Source: Nannocystaceae bacterium (lineage in GTDB: Bacteria > Myxococcota_A > Polyangia > Nannocystales > Nannocystaceae). Taken from it: a DNA stretch of 33,221 nt. Position numbers and translations under genes: made by a program. The stretch is taken from assembly GCA_019694555.1 (NCBI GenBank), contig JAIBBS010000090.1:1-33221 (forward strand), in the 5' to 3' direction. The notes under the pieces were generated by a model. It was not told the origin of the DNA, did no database searches, and saw only the letters and a program-made list of their open reading frames with translations. This document shows positions 26,401-33,221 of the stretch, piece after piece (position 1 is the stretch's first letter; the number at the start of each line of letters is the position of its first letter).

Positions 26401-28716
26401 TCACGGGAACAGCTGCTTGCCGATCTCGGTGAGCAGCTTCTGTCGCGCGGCGTCCTTGAACAGGCTCGGCTCGAGCATGCGCTTGCCGTCGCGCTCGGTG
26501 TCGCGTTCGACCGCGCCGTGCTTGCCGACCTTGTAGCCGATGGCGACCGTGCGCGGGTCGCCGCCGCCGGCGACGAAGATGTGCTCGAAGCGGCCGTCGT
26601 CGTCGGCGTCGTAGAACGCCCACGACGCGCCGCTGCTGAAGCGCAGCGTCAGCTCGGCGTCGAACTTGCCGGCCTGCACCACCTCGAGCGCGGATTGCTT
26701 GGCGCGCTTGCCCTTGAAGCTGTCGTTGTCGAGGTCGACGAGGATCACGACGCTGTCGCGGTCGAACACCGAGACCACCTGGTTGCCGAAGCCACCCACG
26801 CTCGACAGCCCGGCGGCCGCCAGCGGCACCGGCGACGGGAACGAGCTGGCGTCGTCGCGGACGTTGGCATGCGGCGCGCCCGGGAACGCGGTGGTGATCA
26901 TGGCCTCGAAGCGGGCCGCGCGGGCCTTGTCGGCGATCAACGCCGGCCGCAGCAACAGCCGACCGATGTGTTGCGGCGCCGGCGTGAGCCGCCCCGCGGC
27001 GTCGATGGTCGCGGCGCCCAGCGCGATGCCGCCGTCGATCGACGCGCCCTCGAGCGCGAGGTCGTAGTGGCCGTCGACGTCGGTGTCGTAGAACACGCGC
27101 GTCGGCGACGACTGCACGACCATCACGTCGGCGTGGAGCTTGCCCTGCCGCAGCTGGCGCAGCAGCATCGCCTGCGGCAGGCTGCGGACCTTGGCGCCGG
27201 GCCGGGCCGCGAGCGCGAGCATCTTGGCGAAGCGCGCCTGGTCGACGTCGAAGAGCACGCGCTTGTCGAGCCGCGTGGCCACCACCAGCGTGTCGGGCAC
27301 GCCGTCCTTCGACGAGTCCGAGGCCTGCGCGGTGACGGCGTGCACGGTGTCGAGGTTGCCGACCTCGCTGACGCCGGTGGTCATCGCTGCGATCACGCGC
27401 CCGACCCCGGGTCGCAGCGCGGGCTTGGCGTACTGCGCCGCGAGATCGGGGAACGCGACACCATCGAGCGTGGTGTCGCGCGCGGGCGCGTCACCGCCCA
27501 GGGCGTAGCCGCGGGTCTTGCCGGTCTCGCCGTCTTGGACCACGAGCTCGTCGAAGCGTCCGTCGTCGTCGCGATCGAGGTAGGCCAAGATGTCTGCGAC
27601 CGGCATGGGAAAGCCGGTGGGCTTGCGCGGCAACCTCGAGCTGCGCAGCACCGCGATCTCGGCGTCGAACGCCCGGCTGGTCTGCAGCTCGTCCGGCTTC
27701 GGCAGCTCCTTGGCGCGACGGAAGCTGTTCTCGTCGACGTCGCCCAGCGCGACCTGGCAGGTGAGGTTCTCGCCGCACGGGCCCGAGAACGTCAGCGTGT
27801 CGACCTCGCCGTCCTGGTCGAAGTCGAGCAGCTGACCCAGGGTCCCGGCCGAGGTCCACGGGTCCGGCAGGAACGTGCGCGGCGCCGCCGGCAGCGTCTT
27901 GGTGAAGTCGCGCAGCTCGACCGCGTGGATGTGGAACGCCAGCGAACCCAGCGACACGAACTGGCTGAACGCGGTGCGGATCGCGACGTTGAGGCCGACG
28001 AGCTCGCCGGTGGTCTCGTCGACGAGCGGGCCGCCGCTGTCGCCGGGCAAGATGCTGCAGTCGGTCTGGATCTGCCGCCCGGCATCGGCCGCGGCCTTGC
28101 GGATGCTGTCCTCGAGCTGCTTGCGCTCGGCCTCGGGCACGTCGCGTTGCAGCTGCACGATCGCGCTGACCTGCTCGTCGAGCGTGCCGATCGCGTTGAT
28201 GCCACAGCGCTTGATGGCCCAGCCCAGGCCCACGCCGGCGTTGCCGAGCGCGAACACGCGGCTGCCCGGGTGGGGATCCTCGGGCGCGACCTGCAGCGAC
28301 GCGAAGCGACGCGCGCCGCCGTCGACCTTGAGCAGCGCCAGGTCGCGCTTCTCGTCGACGGCGTAGGCGACCGCGGGCAGCCGCTCGCCCGGCGCGACGC
28401 TGCCGTCGGCGCGACGCTGTGCCAACGTCACCGTCGCAGAGATGCCGAAGTCTTCGTTCTTGCCCGACGCGACCACGTGGTAGTTCGTGAGCAGGAAGCC
28501 CGACGGGTCGATGAACACGCCGGTGCCCGCGCTCCACTCGGTGGTGACCAGCACCGTCGCATCGAGCGCGCGGGCCTGGATCTCCTCCGGCGTCGGCTTG
28601 GCCGGCTCGCGCGGCGCAGGCTTGCTCGGCGCCGGCGCGGGCTCGGCGGGTTCGGTCGTGCCACGCGTGGGGTGGCAGGCGCAGGCGCACAGGGACAGCA
28701 GCGCGATCCGATGCAC
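26401..28716 (-). CDS. Trypsin-fold (S1/HtrA-like) lipoprotein protease with six calcium-loop-like motifs
   Basis: A 771-residue exported protein. A short signal peptide contains three Cys (10, 12, 14), any of which could be lipidated, then a Pro/Ala/Glu linker. Residues about 45-265 are a trypsin-fold protease with a full triad: His80 in TNYHVV, Asp125 in KRDLALLKV, Ser227 in GDSGGP. There is no PDZ domain. The C-terminal 500 residues carry six short Asp loops: 298-306 (DFDQDGEVD), 381-389 (DRDDDGRFD), 467-475, 544-552 (DTDVDGHYD), 661-669 and 703-711 (DADDDGRFE). Each is followed by a hydrophobic strand, like Ca-binding loops of thrombospondin-3 or VCBS/FG-GAP repeats. Calcium binding and a propeller-like fold are inference. 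The start GTG 28716 begins the signal peptide and has TACCCT six bases upstream. Confidence 0.82.
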   Translation of the reverse strand: MHRIALLSLCACACHPTRGTTEPAEPAPAPSKPAPREPAKPTPEEIQARALDATVLVTTEWSAGTGVFIDPSGFLLTNYHVVASGKNEDFGISATVTLAQRRADGSVAPGERLPAVAYAVDEKRDLALLKVDGGARRFASLQVAPEDPHPGSRVFALGNAGVGLGWAIKRCGINAIGTLDEQVSAIVQLQRDVPEAERKQLEDSIRKAAADAGRQIQTDCSILPGDSGGPLVDETTGELVGLNVAIRTAFSQFVSLGSLAFHIHAVELRDFTKTLPAAPRTFLPDPWTSAGTLGQLLDFDQDGEVDTLTFSGPCGENLTCQVALGDVDENSFRRAKELPKPDELQTSRAFDAEIAVLRSSRLPRKPTGFPMPVADILAYLDRDDDGRFDELVVQDGETGKTRGYALGGDAPARDTTLDGVAFPDLAAQYAKPALRPGVGRVIAAMTTGVSEVGNLDTVHAVTAQASDSSKDGVPDTLVVATRLDKRVLFDVDQARFAKMLALAARPGAKVRSLPQAMLLRQLRQGKLHADVMVVQSSPTRVFYDTDVDGHYDLALEGASIDGGIALGAATIDAAGRLTPAPQHIGRLLLRPALIADKARAARFEAMITTAFPGAPHANVRDDASSFPSPVPLAAAGLSSVGGFGNQVVSVFDRDSVVILVDLDNDSFKGKRAKQSALEVVQAGKFDAELTLRFSSGASWAFYDADDDGRFEHIFVAGGGDPRTVAIGYKVGKHGAVERDTERDGKRMLEPSLFKDAARQKLLTEIGKQLFP

Positions 28717-28722
28717 CGCGCG

Positions 28723-28728
28723 AGGGTA
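28723..28728 (-). promoter_or_regulatory. Candidate -10 element, TACCCT, leaderless position
   Basis: On the minus strand TACCCT ends six bases before the GTG at 28716. There is no Shine-Dalgarno. The element lies in the 22-base gap after the kinase gene's stop at 28739. Confidence 0.35.
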
Positions 28729-28738
28729 GCAGCTGCAA

Positions 28739-31700
28739 TCACGGCCGGCGGGCCAACGATGCAGCCTTCCAGAAGCCCTTGTTCGCGTCGGCGTTGCGCG
28801 GCTTGATCTTGCGCGCGTCGGTGTAGGCGTCCTTGGCCTCGTCGTAGCGGCGCAGGGCCATCAGCGCATCGGCGCGCAGCATCGACGCGCGGAAATCACC
28901 CGGCTTGAGGTTGAGCAGCTCGTCGGCGGTGGCCAGCACCGCGGCGTGGTCCTTGTGCCGCTTGAGGATCCGCGCCTGTCCGAACAGCGATTCTGCCAGG
29001 CCGTCGCGCGCGGCCTCGTGCTCGGGCCACACCGCCACCAGGTCGCGGAAGCCCTCCGCCGCCGCGGCCCACTGGCGTCGCTCGAGGCTCGCGGTCGCAG
29101 CCGGCAGCACCGCGTCGGCGGCCTGCTGCCGCAGCCGCGCGATGCCGGCGTTCGCGGGATCGACGATCGCGAGGTTGGTCAGCGCCAGCGCGACGCTGCC
29201 CTCGGCGGGCTCGCGCCAGTGCTTGGCCTCGACCGCGGTCTGGGCCAGCGCGAGCCAGTCCTCGGCCGTGGTCGGCCCGGCCGGTGCGACCGGCACCGGC
29301 GGCGGCACGGCATCGACCGCGGGCGTGGGCGACACCGGCACCGGCGCGTGGGGATCGATCGCGGCAGTGCCCGGCGTCGGCTCGGGCGCACGCGGCGTGG
29401 GCTCGAGCTGCGGCACCGGCTCGGGCTTGCTCGGCGGATCGGCCTTCGCCGGCTCGACGCGCGCCGCGGGCTTGGGCTCGGCGCTGCGCTCGTCGGCCGC
29501 GGCCTCGTCGCCGCCGCCGATGCGATCGAGCAGATCGGGCGCGAGCGCCAACAGGCCCGCGGCCGCGACCAGTCCCCCGAGCAACACGAACAGCATCGCC
29601 TTGCCCGCGGCCGCCATCGCCGACGGTGGTGCGGCCGCGCGGCCGCTCGACGGCGCCGCTGCGGGCGGACGCGGCGGCGCCGCGATGACGGTGCGCTCGG
29701 GTGGCTGGTAGCCCGGCGGGCGCGCGTCGATCGCCGCGATCGCGGCGCGGTGGAAGCTCGCCGACGCAGCGGGCGAGGGATCGTCGCCGGGGCGCGCACC
29801 GTCGAGCGAGTCGCCGGCGGCCTGCAACCCCAGCACGTTCGCGACCGCGTTGGCACGGCCATCGACCGCGCGCGTCAGCTCGTACTCGAGCGCGCGCATC
29901 GACGGCGGCCGCGCGGTCGCGGTGCGCGACAGACAGCGCGCGATCACGTCGGCGAGCGCCTCGGGCAGCTCGGGGCGGTACGAGGTCGCGCGCACGGCCT
30001 CGCGCGCGCCCTTCTGCATCAACACGTCGATGGCGTTGCGGCCCTCGAACGGCAGCCGCCCCGTGACCATCTCGAACAGGATGCAGCCGAGCGCGTACAC
30101 GTCCGAGGCCACGGTCGCGTCGAGGCCCGCGCCCTGCTCGGGCGCCATGTACTCCGGCGAGCCCATGACCAAGCCCGGCGAGGTCTGCGAGGCGTCGGCG
30201 TTGACGTGCTTGCAGATGCCGAAGTCGAGCACCTTGACGAAGTCGGGGTCCTTGCCGCGGGTCGTGAGGATGACGTTCTCGGACTTGAGGTCGCGGTGGA
30301 TGATGCCGACCTCGTGCGCAGCCTCGAGCGCGCGGCAGATCTGCCGCGCGATGTGGACCGCGCGACGGATCGCCAGCGGCCCCTGCTGACGGATGGTCGC
30401 GCCCAGGTGCTGGCCCTCGAGCAGCTCCATCACCAGGTACACGTCGCCCGACTCGGTGGTGCCGATGTCGAGCACGTCGATGATGTTGGGGTGACCGGTC
30501 TGCGTCGCCGACCGGGCCTCGCGCATGAAGCGGGTGATGATGTCCGCGTCGCGGGTGTAGATCGAGTGCAGCACCTTGAGCGCGAAGGGCTTGCCCAGCG
30601 CCAGGTGCGTGACGCGGAAGACCGCACCCATGCCGCCGATGCCGATGAGGCTCTCGACGCGGTAGCGCTGCGCGACGACCTGGCCGACCCAGCTCTGCGC
30701 CGACTCGCGCAGCGAGCGGGCGTTGGGCACGGTCGCGGGCCGCTGCCCCGGCGCGTCGAGCTCGACGATGTCCGACTCGCCCAAGGTGATGGTCGAGTTC
30801 GCGGTGCGGGTGTTGGGCACCGCGCCGCCCTCGAGCGCGATCACGTCGCTGATGCTGATGGCCTCGCTCTCGGGGCCCTGCGCGTGGGCTCGCGCGCGCA
30901 GATCCTTGAAGTCCTGCTGCGCCAGCTGGGCGTAGTCGCGGGCCTCGATCTTGAACTCGCGCGAGAAGATCTCGCGCATGAACGCGGCGATGCGGTCGGC
31001 GTCGCAGGTGGGGAAGTCGCGCGCGAGGATCTCCGACAGCGCGGCACGGAAATCGCCGGCGCTCTGGTAGCGCTGCGCGGGGTCGGCCGCGAGCGCGGCG
31101 AGCACGACGTCGTCGAGCCCCGCAGGCACGCCGGGCACCAGCTCCGAGGGCGCGCGCACGCTGGGGTTGCGCACCGCCGCGAGCGCCTCCTGGTGCGTGC
31201 GGTTGTTCGACGGGAACAGCTGCCGCCCCGTCAGCAGCTCCCACAGCACGATGCCGCAGGCGTAGATGTCCGTGCGGCGATCGGCCGGCAGGCCCTTGGC
31301 CTGCTCGGGCGAGAGGTAGCTGTAGCGCCCGAACACCACACCGGGGCTCGTCATCTCGCGCTTGATCGCGCTCTTGGCCAGGCCGAAGTCGGTCAGCTTG
31401 ACCTCGCCGCGATAGCCGATGAGCAGGTTGGGCGGCGAGATGTCGCGGTGGACGAGATCGAGCGCCATCGCGTCGTGCACGTAGTCGAGCCCGCGCAGGA
31501 CCTCGCGGATGACGTGCATCGCGACGTCGACCGGGATGCGGCGGTGCAGCTGCGCGCAGCGGTTCCACACCGCGCGCAGGTCCTTGCCCTCGACCAGCTC
31601 CATCGCGAGGTAGTACTCGTCGGCGACGCGGCCCGCGTCGAACACCTGCACCAAGTTGGCGTGGTTGAGGCGCACCACGACCTTGGCCTCGTCGAGGAAA

Positions 31701-31909
31701 CGCCGGTGCACACCGGCGTCGTCGAGGTTGTGCAGCACCTTCTTGACCACGCACGGCTTCTCGAAGCCGCGCTCGCCCGCGGCCGCGAGGAACAGCTCGC
31801 CCATGCCGCCCCGCGCCATCGGCCGCACGAGCACGTACTTGCCGAACAGTTGCGGGAACCCCTCGGCAGACGCGCCCGATCCCGCGCGGTTGTGGCTCGG
31901 GACGCTCAC
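28739..31909 (-). CDS. Membrane Ser/Thr protein kinase with two kinase domains and a TPR-like C-terminus
   Basis: A 1056-residue receptor-type kinase. Kinase 1 (about 24-295) has the Gly loop ARGGMGE, catalytic Lys56, HRDISPPN (Asp156, Asn161) and DFG (174-176). Kinase 2 (about 415-680) has GIGGMGAV, Lys445, HRDLKSEN (Asp540, Asn545) and DFG (562-564). Both keep all catalytic residues. A Pro/Ala linker leads to one membrane helix (about 771-790), then a Pro-rich stretch and a C-terminal helical region with TPR-like repeats (AAAEGFRDLVAVWP, AVLATADELLNLKPGDFRAS, RRYDEAKDAYTDARKIKPRN). Kinases would be cytoplasmic and the repeats periplasmic. Start GTG 31909 rather than the adjoining TTG 31912; TATAGT stands eight bases upstream. 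The protease gene follows after 22 bases. Two kinases in one chain suggests intramolecular cross-phosphorylation. Confidence 0.92.
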   Translation of the reverse strand: MSVPSHNRAGSGASAEGFPQLFGKYVLVRPMARGGMGELFLAAAGERGFEKPCVVKKVLHNLDDAGVHRRFLDEAKVVVRLNHANLVQVFDAGRVADEYYLAMELVEGKDLRAVWNRCAQLHRRIPVDVAMHVIREVLRGLDYVHDAMALDLVHRDISPPNLLIGYRGEVKLTDFGLAKSAIKREMTSPGVVFGRYSYLSPEQAKGLPADRRTDIYACGIVLWELLTGRQLFPSNNRTHQEALAAVRNPSVRAPSELVPGVPAGLDDVVLAALAADPAQRYQSAGDFRAALSEILARDFPTCDADRIAAFMREIFSREFKIEARDYAQLAQQDFKDLRARAHAQGPESEAISISDVIALEGGAVPNTRTANSTITLGESDIVELDAPGQRPATVPNARSLRESAQSWVGQVVAQRYRVESLIGIGGMGAVFRVTHLALGKPFALKVLHSIYTRDADIITRFMREARSATQTGHPNIIDVLDIGTTESGDVYLVMELLEGQHLGATIRQQGPLAIRRAVHIARQICRALEAAHEVGIIHRDLKSENVILTTRGKDPDFVKVLDFGICKHVNADASQTSPGLVMGSPEYMAPEQGAGLDATVASDVYALGCILFEMVTGRLPFEGRNAIDVLMQKGAREAVRATSYRPELPEALADVIARCLSRTATARPPSMRALEYELTRAVDGRANAVANVLGLQAAGDSLDGARPGDDPSPAASASFHRAAIAAIDARPPGYQPPERTVIAAPPRPPAAAPSSGRAAAPPSAMAAAGKAMLFVLLGGLVAAAGLLALAPDLLDRIGGGDEAAADERSAEPKPAARVEPAKADPPSKPEPVPQLEPTPRAPEPTPGTAAIDPHAPVPVSPTPAVDAVPPPVPVAPAGPTTAEDWLALAQTAVEAKHWREPAEGSVALALTNLAIVDPANAGIARLRQQAADAVLPAATASLERRQWAAAAEGFRDLVAVWPEHEAARDGLAESLFGQARILKRHKDHAAVLATADELLNLKPGDFRASMLRADALMALRRYDEAKDAYTDARKIKPRNADANKGFWKAASLARRP

Positions 31910-31917
31910 CAACCGCC

Positions 31918-31923
31918 ACTATA
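31918..31923 (-). promoter_or_regulatory. Candidate -10 element, TATAGT, leaderless position for the kinase gene
   Basis: On the minus strand TATAGT, five of six to consensus, ends eight bases before GTG 31909 and five before TTG 31912, with no Shine-Dalgarno. It lies just past the stop of the upstream gene at 31938. Confidence 0.4.
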
Positions 31924-31937
31924 GCCGAGCCCGGGCG

Positions 31938-33221
31938 TCACGCGGGAAGCGCGATGTGGACCCTCAGCACGCGCGCGCTCGCCCCCCCGGCCGCTGCCGC
32001 AGCGCCGGGCGCGGGCGCTGGGCCGGCGGAGGTCGTGTCGGGGTCGACGTGCAGCGCGTGCTCGACGGTGGGCGATCCCGAACTGCGCACGCGCAGGATG
32101 TAGTCGCCTGGCATCGCCTGCTGCGCCCGCACGAGCCCCAGGGCGTCGGTCGATGCGCCCCGGAACGGCCCGCCGTCGACGCGCACGCCCGCCAGCGGCA
32201 CGCCATCGCGCGTGATCAGCACCTCGACGTCGGGCCCGACGGCCAGTCGATCGCCGCGCAGCGCGATGTCGTCGCCCGGGCGGACGGCGGCGCTGCGCGC
32301 CAGCTCGACGCCGTCTTGCAGCACGCGCAGCTCATACGGTCCCGGACCGAGCGACTCGAACGCGAAGCTGTCCCCCTGGACATCGGCGTGGTGCTGTTCG
32401 AGCACCGGGGCGTCGCGCCCCGTCTCGGAGGGGCGCGCGTAGACCTCGGCGCGGGGATAGGCCGCGCCGCGCGGATCGACCACGGTGCCGCTGAGCACCT
32501 CGGCCGCAGCGACCAGGCGGATCGGCTCGAGCTCGACGTCGCCGGTCTCGCCCAGCTCGACCGCGACGCGCGCGGGTGCGAAGCCGTCGGCATGGACCGA
32601 CACCCACAGGTGATCGTGCAGTCGCAGCGGCGCCTCGTCACAACCCGAGCTCGCCTCGGTGCACGGGTCGCACGGCGGTCGCTCGACGCGCGCGATGGAG
32701 AACACACCGTCGCCGTCGGTGCTGGTCGAGCCCGCGACGGTCGGCAGCACCGCCTCGGGGTCGGCGTCGGGCGGCGCACGCAGCACGATCCGCGCCGCGA
32801 CCACCGGCTCGCCGCGGCCATCGACCACGCTGCCGTGCAACCGCGCCAGCCCGGTCGCCTGCAGCACCGCCGGGCGACCGAGCTCGAGCACCCACGGATG
32901 CGCCGGCCGCAGGCTGGGATGGAACAGCTCGACGCAGATCACACCGAGGCAACCGGGTGCCGCGAAGCGCCCCTGCTCGTCGAGCGCGACGATCGCGTCG
33001 GCGATCGGCGCGACCTCGTCGTCGTGCAGGCAGCGCAGCGCGACGCGACCGCCCTCGACCGGCTCGCCGTCGTCGTCGACGACCTGCGCGGCGACGCGAC
33101 GCGACGCGACGTCCTGCTCGCGCGCGGACAGCCCGGTGCGCCCGCCGTCGTCGGGCTCGCCCGCCGCGTGCGTGCCGGCGGCCCCGCCCGCACCGCGACG
33201 CGCCAGCGCCCGCGCGCCCGT
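31938..33221 (-). CDS. Carboxypeptidase-regulatory-like (Ig-fold) repeat protein, 5' end outside the window
   Basis: The last 428 codons of a longer gene: the frame stays open to the right edge with no stop and with domain-like sequence well upstream of the first in-window GTG (32942). Repeated beta-sandwich units follow the pattern VxGxVVDxxGxPVxxAxVxL of carboxypeptidase regulatory-like domains. Examples are AAQVVDDDGEPVEGGRVALRC (near 33040-33090), GSVVDGRGEPVVAARIVLRAP, SGTVVDPRGAAYPRAEVYARP and the final VEVLITRDGVPLAGVRV. Between them stand Cys pairs (CDPCTEASSGC). Such proteins are usually secreted or surface-attached; the signal peptide or anchor would be in the missing part. Ligand unknown. 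Stops 28 bases before the kinase start on the same strand. Confidence 0.85.
   Translation of the reverse strand, partial: TGARALARRGAGGAAGTHAAGEPDDGGRTGLSAREQDVASRRVAAQVVDDDGEPVEGGRVALRCLHDDEVAPIADAIVALDEQGRFAAPGCLGVICVELFHPSLRPAHPWVLELGRPAVLQATGLARLHGSVVDGRGEPVVAARIVLRAPPDADPEAVLPTVAGSTSTDGDGVFSIARVERPPCDPCTEASSGCDEAPLRLHDHLWVSVHADGFAPARVAVELGETGDVELEPIRLVAAAEVLSGTVVDPRGAAYPRAEVYARPSETGRDAPVLEQHHADVQGDSFAFESLGPGPYELRVLQDGVELARSAAVRPGDDIALRGDRLAVGPDVEVLITRDGVPLAGVRVDGGPFRGASTDALGLVRAQQAMPGDYILRVRSSGSPTVEHALHVDPDTTSAGPAPAPGAAAAAGGASARVLRVHIALPA

Noticed and set aside
31430..31450. First kinase domain as a pseudokinase because its loop reads HRDISPPN
   Set aside because: The catalytic Asp and Asn, the Lys and DFG are all present; HRDISPPN-type loops occur in active myxobacterial kinases.

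Overview
The window is about 70% G+C, densely coding, with strong G/C preference at third codon positions throughout. The gene content points to a myxobacterium (Myxococcota), most like the Nannocystaceae. The clues are short secreted lipoproteins in which a Ser/Thr-rich linker follows the lipobox cysteine and leads to a small Cys-rich module, a membrane-anchored Ser/Thr kinase with two kinase domains, lipoprotein peptidases, and many secreted proteins beside single-copy housekeeping genes. This placement is inference; no rRNA, tRNA, mobile element or CRISPR array is visible. No stretch over 300 bases lacks a gene.

Layout, left to right. (1) 1-3692, plus strand: an acyl-CoA synthetase, a protein pairing MshEN-like repeats with a CheX-like domain, and a Ser/Thr-rich lipoprotein. 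(2) 3699-7476, minus strand: cysD, then cysN fused to an APS-kinase-like domain that has lost key residues, then a ParB-fold protein with a Lys/Ala-rich tail. (3) A small exported protein (plus) ends at a bidirectional hairpin terminator facing a SurA/PpiC-type lipoprotein foldase (minus). (4) 10039-15435, plus: four overlapping genes, miaB, a GroES-like co-chaperonin, a large exported S49 (SppA-type) peptidase with an N-terminal beta-barrel-like region, and a GH114-type lipoprotein glycosidase. (5) 15448-17963, minus: a methyltransferase, a TerB-like protein with three ADG motifs, and panB. (6) sodB (plus) meets, tail to tail, a second barrel-like S49 peptidase (minus) that is translationally coupled to mutS2. 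(7) 24328-26276, plus: an NhaD-type antiporter and a small lipoprotein. (8) 26401-33221, minus: a trypsin-fold lipoprotein protease with six D-x-D-x-D-G-like loops, a tandem-kinase receptor, and a carboxypeptidase-regulatory-like repeat protein running off the right edge.

The strongest candidates for something undescribed are: the two paralogous barrel-like S49 peptidases, each coupled to an RNA/DNA housekeeping gene; a series of genes lacking a Shine-Dalgarno but carrying a -10-like TAnnnT hexamer 6-8 bases before the start codon, suggesting leaderless transcription; the degenerate APS kinase; and the MshEN/CheX protein. Functionally the window is rich in envelope protein handling (two S49 peptidases, a PpiC foldase, a trypsin-like protease) and signalling (kinase, CheX-like, ParB-like).
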